A DNA stretch of 5,183 bases from a bacterium (lineage in GTDB: Bacteria; Pseudomonadota; Alphaproteobacteria; Caulobacterales; Hyphomonadaceae), in NCBI GenBank assembly GCA_030824255.1, contig JAVBYB010000295.1, positions 1 through 5,183 of the forward strand, given 5' to 3'. Position numbers and translations under genes: made by a program. Shown in pieces: positions 1 through 5,183 of the stretch; positions within the stretch are counted from its first letter, which is position 1, and each line of letters opens with the position of its first letter. The notes under the pieces were generated by a model. That model saw nothing but the letters and a program-made list of their open reading frames with translations. It was not told the origin of the DNA and did no database searches.

Positions 1-7
1 ACCGCCC

Positions 8-772
8 ATGCTGCCGACGGAAGAAGCTCCGGTTGTTCCGGAAGCTGCTGCTCCGGTCGACGCTGCTCCGGCGGCTGACGCCCCGGCTGCTGCTGAAGAA
101 GCTGGCGGTCACTCGGTTGGCGAAGCCTTCACGATCATGGCGGTCTGGGAAGAGGGCGACGTTGTCGCCAAAGGCACCCTGATCCTGATGATCCTGATGT
201 TTGCCGGCTCGATCTACATCGCCGTCACGAAAGCGGTCGACCAGTTCATGCTGGGCAACCAGATGAAGAAGATCCCGGCCTTCTGGGACGCCAACACGCT
301 TGACGAAGGTCTCGACGTGCTCGGCCGCAACAACGCTTTCCGCGCTGTTGCCGAAGGCGCGATCGCCCAGGCCAACTCGGCCCAGGCTGGTCTCGGCGCG
401 CGCATCTCGCGCTCCGACCGTATGGCTCACCAGGTTGGTATCGAGCTTGAGCGCATCAACGGTCGTCTGCAGGGCGGCATGGCCTTCCTCGCGACCGTCG
501 GCGCCATCTGCCCGTTCGTCGGTCTGTTCGGAACGGTGTGGGGCATCGTGCAAGCGCTGATCCGCATCACGGCATCGGGCGACGCCTCGATCGAGAAAGT
601 GGCCGGCCCTGTCGGTGAAGCTCTCATCATGACCGCCATCGGTCTCGCGGTCGCCGTCCCGGCGGTTATCTTCTACAACCTGCTCGGCCGTCGTAACAAA
701 ATCCTGTCGGACGCTGCGCGCCACTTCGCCTACGACGTTGACAAGCTGATGGCTTCGTCGGCCAAGGCCTAG
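8..772 (+). CDS. exbB: ExbB/TolQ-family proton-channel subunit (MotA/TolQ/ExbB), probably 5'-partial
   Basis: This is the inner-membrane channel subunit that, with ExbD, uses the proton gradient to energise TonB. Residues 1-32 are an Ala/Pro/Glu-rich low-complexity stretch. Membrane segments lie at about 54-75, 157-182 and 204-226. The family core is clear: GLFGTVWGI at 172-180, and EALIMTAIGLAVAVPAVI from 204. Thr176, Glu204 and Thr209 keep the spacing of E. coli ExbB Thr148, Glu176 and Thr181, the polar residues of the channel lumen (numbering from memory). The ATG at 8 is the first available start, but the frame is open to the window edge (two Pro codons precede it) and no Shine-Dalgarno can be seen. 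Alphaproteobacterial relatives often carry a signal-like segment before such an Ala/Pro linker, so the true start probably lies upstream. It heads an operon with two exbD genes, 26 bases before the first. TolQ is less likely given the GLFGTVWGI motif and tandem exbD neighbours. Confidence 0.93.
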   Translation: MLPTEEAPVVPEAAAPVDAAPAADAPAAAEEAGGHSVGEAFTIMAVWEEGDVVAKGTLILMILMFAGSIYIAVTKAVDQFMLGNQMKKIPAFWDANTLDEGLDVLGRNNAFRAVAEGAIAQANSAQAGLGARISRSDRMAHQVGIELERINGRLQGGMAFLATVGAICPFVGLFGTVWGIVQALIRITASGDASIEKVAGPVGEALIMTAIGLAVAVPAVIFYNLLGRRNKILSDAARHFAYDVDKLMASSAKA

Positions 773-777
773 GCCTT
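764..777. other. 14-base perfect palindrome centred on the exbB stop codon
   Basis: AAGGCCTAGGCCTT is its own reverse complement and contains the TAG stop at 770-772. As RNA it could form only a 5-bp stem with a 4-base loop, and no T-run follows, so it is not a convincing terminator. It may be chance, or a weak processing or regulatory element between exbB and the first exbD. Confidence 0.35.
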
Positions 778-798
778 AGCGTACAGGGAGGCCCCACT

Positions 799-1263
799 AT
801 GTCCCAAGAAAGCGCTGTCGGCGAAAGCGCAGTCGGAAAAGGCGGGATCACGCTGATCGAGGAGGAGGATTCTCCTGTAAACTCCTCGATCAACACCACC
901 CCTCTGGTCGACATCATGCTTGTGATGCTGATCATCTTCCTGATCACCATTCCGGTGGCCGTGAAGAGCATCAACGTCGAGCTGCCGACCGAACGGAACC
1001 GGGTCGTCGTCCCGCGGAAGGAGAACATCAACATCTCCGTCCGCTCCGATGGCGCCGTCTTCTGGGGTCTGGCGGAAGTTACCGAAAGCGACCTGGCGCG
1101 GCGGCTCTCAGTCGCTGCGCGTGAGAACCCCCAACCGGAGGTTCACATTCGCGGCGATCTCACCACGAAGTATTTCGAGGTGGGTGAAGTCGTGGCAGTC
1201 GCCCAACGTTCCGGAATCCTGAAGATCGGCTTCATCACCAAGGCCCCGCGCCCCGCCGGCTGA
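799..1263 (+). CDS. exbD: ExbD/TolR-family biopolymer transport protein, first copy
   Basis: This is a 154-residue single-pass inner-membrane partner of ExbB, with a short cytoplasmic N-terminus, one helix and a periplasmic domain. The signature INTTPLVDIMLVMLIIF starts at residue 31. Asp38 corresponds to the essential protonatable aspartate of the family (E. coli ExbD Asp25), and the membrane helix spans about 36-56. The periplasmic part (about 57-150) ends in the usual pattern with VHIRGD at 115-120 and a final VVAVAQRSGILKIGFIT strand-helix region. The start is supported by GGGAGG at 786-791, seven bases before the ATG. The cytoplasmic tail of about 30 residues is longer than in the second copy and includes an acidic EEED at 21-24. 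It sits 26 bases after exbB and 39 before the second exbD, so the three are almost certainly co-transcribed. TolR is the main alternative. Confidence 0.94.
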   Translation: MSQESAVGESAVGKGGITLIEEEDSPVNSSINTTPLVDIMLVMLIIFLITIPVAVKSINVELPTERNRVVVPRKENINISVRSDGAVFWGLAEVTESDLARRLSVAARENPQPEVHIRGDLTTKYFEVGEVVAVAQRSGILKIGFITKAPRPAG

Positions 1264-1272
1264 TCAGAAAGA

Positions 1273-1286
1273 TCCCTGCAGAGGGA
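1273..1286 (+). other. Small stem-loop just upstream of the second exbD ribosome site
   Basis: TCCCT (1273-1277) pairs with AGGGA (1282-1286) around a GCAG loop. It lies in the 39-base spacer, ending two bases before the AGGAG Shine-Dalgarno at 1289-1293. It could tune translation or mRNA stability of the second exbD, but a 5-bp stem is weak and may be chance. Confidence 0.3.
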
Positions 1287-1302
1287 CTAGGAGTAACTTC
1301 TC

Positions 1303-1722
1303 ATGTCTATGTCAGTTGGCGAACAGGCAGAAGGCGAGCCGCTCTCGGAGATCAATACGACTCCGCTGATCGACGTCATGCTGGTGCTGCTGATCATGCT
1401 CATCGTCACGCTGCCTCCGCAGCGTCACGCGGTGAGCCTTGATACGCCGCTCCCGCCGCCGCCTAACCAGCCGCCGCCGCCCGAAGACCTTCCGGAACCT
1501 GTCCGGATCATGATCGGCTTCGACAACTCCATCAACTGGATGGGCACGCCGGTCTCGCGCGCACAGCTCGACACGAACCTCAAGACTGAGGCCGGTCGCA
1601 ACGTGCAGCCCGAGATCCACATCGAACCGGACCGCGAGGCCCAGTACGGCGTGGTTGCTCACGTGATGGCCGCTGCCCAGCGCAACGGTCTCAAGAAGAT
1701 GGGCGTCGTCGGAGGCACCTGA
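1303..1722 (+). CDS. exbD: ExbD/TolR-family biopolymer transport protein, second copy with proline-rich linker
   Basis: This is a second, clearly different ExbD-type subunit of 139 residues. INTTPLIDVMLVLLIMLIV starts at residue 17, with Asp24 in the place of the proton-carrying aspartate and the membrane helix at about 20-38. A proline-rich stretch, PLPPPPNQPPPP at 49-60, follows the helix; the first copy has none. The periplasmic domain then shows IHIEPD at 105-110 and a terminal helix with AAAQRNGLKKMGVV. AGGAG at 1289-1293 lies nine bases before the first ATG; a second ATG two codons on (1309) is less well spaced. Translation ends at tandem stops, TGA then in-frame TAA. Tandem exbD genes after exbB are known, for example exbD1/exbD2 in Xanthomonas campestris, where the second is needed only for some functions. 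A specialised role here is inference. Confidence 0.93.
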   Translation: MSMSVGEQAEGEPLSEINTTPLIDVMLVLLIMLIVTLPPQRHAVSLDTPLPPPPNQPPPPEDLPEPVRIMIGFDNSINWMGTPVSRAQLDTNLKTEAGRNVQPEIHIEPDREAQYGVVAHVMAAAQRNGLKKMGVVGGT

Positions 1723-1778
1723 TAAACTTGGCGTTATCTGGCGAACTTGAAGTCGCCTCATTTCGCTCAAGTAATAGC

Positions 1779-1811
1779 AAACGGCGCCCGCCCCATGGAC
1801 GGGCGCCGTTT
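1779..1811 (+). terminator. Perfect 12-bp hairpin after the exbB-exbD-exbD operon, likely terminator or attenuator
   Basis: AAACGGCGCCCG (1779-1790) and CGGGCGCCGTTT (1800-1811) are exact reverse complements around a 9-base loop. The stem is very GC-rich and begins 57 bases after the exbD stop. The A-run on the left and T-run on the right make it look bidirectional, but the T-tract is only TTTAT, so termination may be incomplete and some read-through into the TPR-like gene is possible. Confidence 0.75.
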
Positions 1812-1839
1812 ATGCGCAGCCCGAGCTGCGTGAATCGAG

Positions 1840-1867
1840 TTGAGACGAGGGCTTGGCCCGCTATATC
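1840..1867 (+). promoter_or_regulatory. Predicted alphaproteobacterial housekeeping-sigma promoter for the TPR-like gene
   Basis: TTGAGAC (1840-1846), a 13-base spacer and GCTATATC (1860-1867) fit the Caulobacter sigma-73 consensus TTGACGS-N10-14-GCTANAWC. The -10 element matches at every defined position and the -35 at five of seven. Transcription would start near 1874, giving a leader of roughly 48 bases. It lies directly after the hairpin at 1779-1811, the expected place for an independent promoter. Confidence 0.62.
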
Positions 1868-1909
1868 GAAACAAGACGTCGCGCTACGAAGTGCGGTCAC
1901 GACGAAGGT

Positions 1910-1914
1910 GGAGG
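1910..1914 (+). promoter_or_regulatory. Shine-Dalgarno site that sets the start of the TPR-like gene
   Basis: GGAGG stands seven bases before the ATG at 1922. It decides the start against an in-frame TTG at 1853, which has no such site, lies upstream of the predicted transcript start, and would put a highly charged, Arg-rich stretch ahead of the signal peptide. Confidence 0.8.
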
Positions 1915-1921
1915 TTTCAAT

Positions 1922-3163
1922 ATGCAGACGTTCGGCAAAACCATGCGCAACTGCCTGCCCGCGGTTGGGCTCGGCCTCATGGGTGCGCTTGGCTTCGCCA
2001 GCGCGAACCTCATCGCTCCGGCGGCTGAGGCCCAGGTGACGGCGAAAAAGGAATTCGTCGAGAACATCAAGGCGGCCCAGACGGCCGTCGGCGCTCGCCA
2101 GTGGAGCACAGCCATCCAGAAGGCTGACGCTGCCGCTCCGCACGCCTCGGGCGCCCAGCAGCGCGCCGCGGTCGAGCAGATCAAGGTCGCCGCCAGCTGC
2201 GACTCCTCGATCAAGAACCACGCGGGCTGCATCAGCGCGATCGAGAAGGCCAAGGCCGCAGGCGGCCTGCCGGGCTCGATCACCAAGAACTACGACCAGA
2301 TGCTCGCCGGCCGTTATTCGGACTCGGGCAACGCCGCCAAGGCGCTGACGCAGACCAAGGCCAACATCTCCGCTTACGGCGGCACGCAGACGGAGCACGC
2401 CTTCGTCGCGAAGAAGGAACTCGAAGCCAAGAACTACGCTGGCGCTGTGACGGCGATCAACAAGGCGATCTCCGCCGGCAAGCCGACGGCCACGCACTAC
2501 AACATCCTGCTCAACGCCTATGCCGGCCAGAACAAGATGGACGACTACTACAAGACGCTCGAGCGCATTGCTCCCTCGATGGGCAACGACACGTACTGGC
2601 GCATGCTGATCGAGCGCACGAAGAAAGAGCCGACCTTCCGTGCGAACGACGCGCAACTCGACATCTATCGCGCCATGGAAGCCGCCAAGGTCAAGCTGAA
2701 GCCGGACGAACTGTTCGCCATGGCTGAGGCCGCTCGCGGTCGCGCCATCACGATCGAAGCCGCCAACACCTGGGATGCGATTGCCAAGGTCGACGCTGCT
2801 CAGGTCTCGAAGAACAAGGCGCTGGTCGACAACGTCAAGAAGCAGGCCGCCACCGACAAGGCCACTGGCCTTGCCGCCAGCGAAACTGCTGCCGCCACCC
2901 GCGTCGATGGCCGCGCTTATGGCTTCGCCGCCGAGAACTATCTGGCCAAGGGCGACTACGCCAAGGCGATCGATCTCTTCCAGAAGGGCCTGGCCAAGGG
3001 CAACATGGATGCCGGCGCGGTTGATCTCATGAAGGTCCGCCTCGGCGTCGCCCAGTTCAAGGGCGGCAAGAAAGCCGACGCCACCAAGACCTGGCAGTCC
3101 GTGAAAGCCGACAACGGCGCGGCCTGGCTCGCCAAGACCTGGCTCGCCATCGCCAAGGCGTAA
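1922..3163 (+). CDS. Exported alpha-helical TPR-like protein, possible TonB-system accessory
   Basis: This is a 413-residue protein of no named family that I recognise. Residues 1-37 form a signal peptide: basic start (Lys6, Arg9), hydrophobic core at 12-28, and a probable cut after AEA at 35-37, leaving Gln38 first. The mature part is Ala/Lys-rich and reads as helix pairs with TPR-like spacing. The best unit is 332-360 (AENYLAKGDYAKAIDLFQKG), with others at about 43-73, 159-218 and 372-412; several are degenerate. Cys93 and Cys103 are the only mature cysteines and could form a periplasmic disulfide. It follows the exbB-exbD-exbD genes by 199 bases, with its own promoter and Shine-Dalgarno and strong terminators on both sides. 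TPR proteins occur beside some TonB systems, such as Vibrio TonB2, so a role in energised outer-membrane uptake is plausible, but no motif proves it. A general periplasmic scaffold is the alternative. Confidence 0.85.
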   Translation: MQTFGKTMRNCLPAVGLGLMGALGFASANLIAPAAEAQVTAKKEFVENIKAAQTAVGARQWSTAIQKADAAAPHASGAQQRAAVEQIKVAASCDSSIKNHAGCISAIEKAKAAGGLPGSITKNYDQMLAGRYSDSGNAAKALTQTKANISAYGGTQTEHAFVAKKELEAKNYAGAVTAINKAISAGKPTATHYNILLNAYAGQNKMDDYYKTLERIAPSMGNDTYWRMLIERTKKEPTFRANDAQLDIYRAMEAAKVKLKPDELFAMAEAARGRAITIEAANTWDAIAKVDAAQVSKNKALVDNVKKQAATDKATGLAASETAAATRVDGRAYGFAAENYLAKGDYAKAIDLFQKGLAKGNMDAGAVDLMKVRLGVAQFKGGKKADATKTWQSVKADNGAAWLAKTWLAIAKA

Positions 3164-3189
3164 GCCGGACCTTCGACTGACGAACAAGG

Positions 3190-3226
3190 GAAGGCCCGGC
3201 TGGCAACAGCCGGGCCTTCTGCTTTT
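3190..3226 (+). terminator. Strong intrinsic terminator of the TPR-like gene (13-bp stem, GCAA tetraloop)
   Basis: Bases 3190-3202 pair without mismatch with 3207-3219 around the tetraloop GCAA, a stable GNRA loop. TTTT follows at 3223-3226. It begins 27 bases after the stop codon. Both stem arms carry the AAGGCCCGGC/GCCGGGCCTT pattern common in GC-rich bacterial terminators. Confidence 0.92.
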
Positions 3227-3236
3227 GGGCGGCCAT

Positions 3237-3306
3237 CCGCCCGCTTCGCGGTCAGCCCCTTCCGTCATGCTTCGCATGCCACCTTCCCCAGCTTCGCTGG
3301 GGCAGG
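3237..3306 (+). repeat. Palindromic intergenic repeat, copy A (TTC-loop hairpins)
   Basis: This is one arm of an inverted repeat pair. Its first 28 bases (3237-3264) match the reverse complement of 3377-3404 at 26 of 28 positions. It contains three hairpins, each closed by a TTC triloop: CCGC/GCGG at 3241-3251, CATGC/GCATG at 3266-3278, and an 11-position stem at 3282-3306 with one mismatch around its 7-bp core (3286-3302). The layout resembles short structured repeats that I recall being scattered between genes in Caulobacterales and sphingomonads; copy number in this genome cannot be judged from one window. Confidence 0.75.
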
Positions 3307-3336
3307 ACTTCTTCTCCATTGCGAGCGGCGTGTGAT

Positions 3337-3404
3337 CCTCCCTCGCCGAAGGCGGGGGAGGTGGCGGCGAAGCCGTCGGAGGGGGCTGCCCGCGAAGCGG
3401 GCGG
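3337..3404 (-). repeat. Palindromic intergenic repeat, copy B, inverted relative to copy A (GAA-loop hairpins)
   Basis: Read on the minus strand this copy follows copy A in order: the shared 28-base end (3377-3404), a middle hairpin (CGGC/GCCG, 3365-3375), and an 11-position stem at 3337-3361 with a single G-T pair. On the + strand the loops are all GAA, the complement of the TTC loops of copy A; a further GCCCGC/GCGGGC hairpin lies at 3388-3402. The middle and long stems differ in sequence from those of copy A but remain paired. Confidence 0.75.
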
Positions 3405-3423
3405 ACTGCTGCGCTTCGTCCGT

Positions 3424-3452
3424 TTGACCTTGCCCGCCCAACCCGTCATACG
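3424..3452 (+). promoter_or_regulatory. Weak candidate promoter for the ABC-F gene
   Basis: TTGACC (3424-3429) is a good -35 element. The best -10 at normal spacing is only CATACG (3447-3452), a poor match to TATAAT or to GCTANAWC. It is listed because a separate transcription unit must start between the terminator at 3226 and the ATG at 3491, and no better candidate was seen outside the repeats. Confidence 0.28.
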
Positions 3453-3490
3453 GGCCGCAAAACACAGAAACCCTCCCGAACTGACGTCTC

Positions 3491-5183
3491 ATGCTCCACA
3501 TCAACGACCTCAATTTCCGCATCGATGGCCGCCCCTTGTTCGAGGGGGCCTCGGCCCAGATTTCAGATGGCTGGAAGGTCGGCCTTGTCGGTCGCAACGG
3601 CACGGGCAAGTCCACCCTGCTGCGCATCATCCGCGAAGAGATCGTCAAGTCACAGGCAGGCGGGGCCGACGGCACGATCCGCATCAATCGCGGCGCCAAG
3701 ATGGGCTTCGTGCTGCAGGAAGTTCCCGCCGACGACACCACGCTGCTGGATGTCGTGCTGGAGGCCGATGTCGAACGCGCCAGCCTGATGCGGGAATCCG
3801 AAACCTGCGAAGACCCGATGCGCATCGGCGAGATCCACGAGCGGCTTGCAGATATCGACGCCTGGTCGGGCGAGGCGCGGGCGGCGGAAATTCTCGTGGG
3901 TCTTGGCTTCACGCAGAACGATCTTGGCCGCGCGTGCAAGGAATTCTCGGGCGGCTGGCGCATGCGCGCGGCGCTCGGCGGCGTGCTGTTTGCCCAGCCG
4001 GACCTGCTGCTGCTGGACGAGCCGACCAACTATCTCGATCTTGAAGGCGCCGCCTGGCTTGAAACCTACCTGCGGAAATATCCGCACACCGTCATCATCG
4101 TCAGCCACGACCGCGACCTGCTGAACCGCTCGGTGACGCACATCCTCGCCGTTGAAAACACCAAGCTGGTGCTGCAGGCGGGCGGCTACGACATCTACCT
4201 GCAGCGACGCGCCGAGCGCACGCAGCATCTTGCCGCGCAGAAGGAAAAGCAGGACGTCCAGCGCGCCCACATGCAGTCCTTCATCGACCGCTTCAAGGCC
4301 AAGGCGTCCAAGGCCGCCCAGGCGCAGAGCCGCATGAAGATGCTTGAGAAGATGACGGTCATTACGGTGCCGCTGTCCGAGCGCACCGTGCCGTTCAAGT
4401 TCTACGAGGTCGAAGAACTCGCATCCCCCATTCTCGAACTCGACAAGGTCGACATGGGCTATGCCGAGGGCAAGCCCGTGCTGGATCGCGTCAGCCTGCG
4501 TCTCGATTTCGACGACCGCATCGCCATCGTCGGCGCCAACGGGCAGGGCAAGACCACGCTGGTGAAGTCCATCGCGCAGAAACTGCCTCTGTTGCAGGGC
4601 GTCCGCCGCGCCTCGAAGAACCTGCGCATCGGTTATTTCAGCCAGGACCAGCTCGACGAACTGCGCGCGGGCGAGACCGTGCTTGATCACGTGAAGGACC
4701 TGCTGCCGAATGGCGGCCAGGCTCAGGTGCGTGCGCTCGCAGCCCAGTTCGGCTTCGGCCATGAGAAGTGCGAGACGAAGGTCGACAAGCTGTCGGGCGG
4801 CGAGAAAGTGCGCCTGCTGATGGGCCTTACCACCTACAAGAAGCCGCACATCCTCATCCTCGACGAACCGACGTCGCACTTGGACATCGATAGCCGCGAG
4901 GCGCTGATCTATGCGCTGAACGAGTTCAACGGCGCCGTGCTGGTCATCACCCACGACACCTATCTGGCCGAAGCGACTGCGGATCGCCTGTGGCTGGTGA
5001 AGGACGGCAAGGCCAAGCCGTATGATGGCGACCTTGCCGACTACAAGGCGCTGGTGCTTGCCGCCGACCGTCCGGATTCAGACAAGCAGCACGCCATCGC
5101 GCGCGCCGAGATCGCCGCGGCTGCGGCTGCGAAGGAAGAGAAGGACGCGCCCCGGTCCGAGAAGGCGAAGTCCCAGCCGAAGA
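3491..5183 (+). CDS. yheS: ABC-F family ATPase, YheS-like, 3'-partial (cut by window end)
   Basis: This is a soluble twin-ATPase of the ABC-F class, which acts on the ribosome during translation rather than in transport; no membrane segments are present. 564 codons are visible with no stop; E. coli YheS is 637 residues by recall, so the C-terminal end is missing. Domain 1: Walker A GRNGTGKST at 34-42, Q-loop Gln76, signature SGGWRMR at 153-159, Walker B ending Asp176-Glu177, switch His206. The linker has the typical FIDRFKAKASKAAQAQSR run within 261-288. Domain 2: Walker A GANGQGKTT at 348-356, Gln385, signature SGGEKVR at 435-441, Asp458-Glu459, His488. Both catalytic glutamates are intact. 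A charged Ala/Lys/Glu tail begins near 520, the start of the C-terminal coiled coil. The start is fixed by an in-frame TGA two codons before the ATG; no clear Shine-Dalgarno precedes it. LDAWS-like and FSGGWRMR segments favour YheS over EttA, Uup or YbiT. Confidence 0.93.
   Translation, partial: MLHINDLNFRIDGRPLFEGASAQISDGWKVGLVGRNGTGKSTLLRIIREEIVKSQAGGADGTIRINRGAKMGFVLQEVPADDTTLLDVVLEADVERASLMRESETCEDPMRIGEIHERLADIDAWSGEARAAEILVGLGFTQNDLGRACKEFSGGWRMRAALGGVLFAQPDLLLLDEPTNYLDLEGAAWLETYLRKYPHTVIIVSHDRDLLNRSVTHILAVENTKLVLQAGGYDIYLQRRAERTQHLAAQKEKQDVQRAHMQSFIDRFKAKASKAAQAQSRMKMLEKMTVITVPLSERTVPFKFYEVEELASPILELDKVDMGYAEGKPVLDRVSLRLDFDDRIAIVGANGQGKTTLVKSIAQKLPLLQGVRRASKNLRIGYFSQDQLDELRAGETVLDHVKDLLPNGGQAQVRALAAQFGFGHEKCETKVDKLSGGEKVRLLMGLTTYKKPHILILDEPTSHLDIDSREALIYALNEFNGAVLVITHDTYLAEATADRLWLVKDGKAKPYDGDLADYKALVLAADRPDSDKQHAIARAEIAAAAAAKEEKDAPRSEKAKSQPK

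Larger units (their letters stand above)
3164..3490. other. Gene-free interval of 327 bases holding a terminator, a repeat pair and a leader
   Basis: No credible gene lies here on either strand. Open frames crossing it show no family motifs, no ribosome sites and composition driven by the repeats. In order it holds the terminator (3190-3226), a 6-bp hairpin GGGCGG/CCGCCC (3227-3242), repeat copy A, a 30-base spacer, repeat copy B, and about 86 bases leading to the ABC-F gene. Confidence 0.85.

Noticed and set aside
666..1034. 122-codon minus-strand frame across the exbB-exbD junction
   Set aside because: It overlaps two well-supported genes and lacks any motif or ribosome site.
1853..1921. 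Upstream TTG start adding 23 residues to the TPR-like protein
   Set aside because: It has no Shine-Dalgarno, overlaps the predicted -10 element, and would bury the signal peptide behind an Arg-rich stretch. The ATG at 1922 has GGAGG at ideal spacing.
1691..3319. 542-codon open frame on the minus strand opposite the TPR-like gene
   Set aside because: It mirrors the GC-rich codon use of the real gene, crosses two hairpins and the intergenic repeat, has no recognisable motif and no ribosome site. The + strand frame has a signal peptide, promoter, Shine-Dalgarno and terminator.
3237..3404. CRISPR array or tRNA/ncRNA gene in the hairpin-rich interval
   Set aside because: There are only two copies, in inverted rather than direct orientation, with no regular spacers. 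No cloverleaf or CCA end could be drawn. A palindromic repeat pair explains the structure better.
3265..4029. 254-codon minus-strand frame and the overlapping + strand frame at 3319-4044
   Set aside because: Both start inside the repeat pair and run into the ABC-F gene in the wrong frame. They are Arg/Ser/Pro-rich, typical of shadow frames in GC-rich DNA.
3650..4954. 434-codon open frame on the minus strand opposite the ABC-F gene
   Set aside because: It lies wholly within the ABC-F gene, whose Walker, signature and switch motifs are intact on the + strand. The minus-strand product is compositionally odd with no domain.
3491..5182. ABC-F gene as an antibiotic-resistance (ARE) protein
   Set aside because: Linker and signature sequences match the housekeeping YheS type. 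The segment between Walker A and the signature in domain 1 is of ordinary length, and no mobile element or resistance context is present.

Overview
The window is GC-rich and densely coding, with every supported gene on the + strand. Third codon positions are mostly G or C. The promoter ahead of the TPR-like gene fits the alphaproteobacterial housekeeping form TTGACGS-N10-14-GCTANAWC. The ExbB type (Ala/Pro-rich N-terminus followed by a GDxVAKGTL membrane segment) and an intergenic hairpin repeat also point to Alphaproteobacteria, plausibly Caulobacterales/Hyphomonadaceae. That taxonomic placement is inference; no marker gene fixes it.

Layout. Positions 1-1722 hold a tight three-gene operon: an ExbB/TolQ-type proton-channel subunit, probably missing its true N-terminus, and two different ExbD/TolR-type subunits separated by 26 and 39 bases. 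Positions 1723-1921 hold a perfect 12-bp hairpin (likely terminator or attenuator), then a promoter and a strong Shine-Dalgarno site. Positions 1922-3163 encode a 413-residue exported, alpha-helical TPR-like protein, closed by a strong GCAA-tetraloop terminator at 3190-3226. Positions 3164-3490 hold no gene: after the terminator come two inverted copies of a structured palindromic repeat (3237-3306 and 3337-3404), then a short leader. From 3491 to the window end runs an ABC-F ATPase resembling YheS, cut at its C-terminus by the window edge.

How the genes fit together. The ExbB and two ExbD proteins would form an inner-membrane motor that uses proton-motive force to energise a TonB protein, and through it outer-membrane receptors. 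No tonB is seen, so it may lie upstream or elsewhere. The TPR-like protein follows the motor genes but has its own promoter. TPR proteins accompany some TonB systems (for example the Vibrio TonB2 cluster), so a periplasmic accessory role is reasonable but unproven. The ABC-F gene is a separate transcription unit with a ribosome-associated role and no evident link to the motor.

No clearly undescribed multi-gene system is visible. The most notable items are the inverted repeat pair, whose stems differ in sequence yet stay paired, the exported TPR-like protein with a lone cysteine pair, and the strongly diverged ExbD pair.
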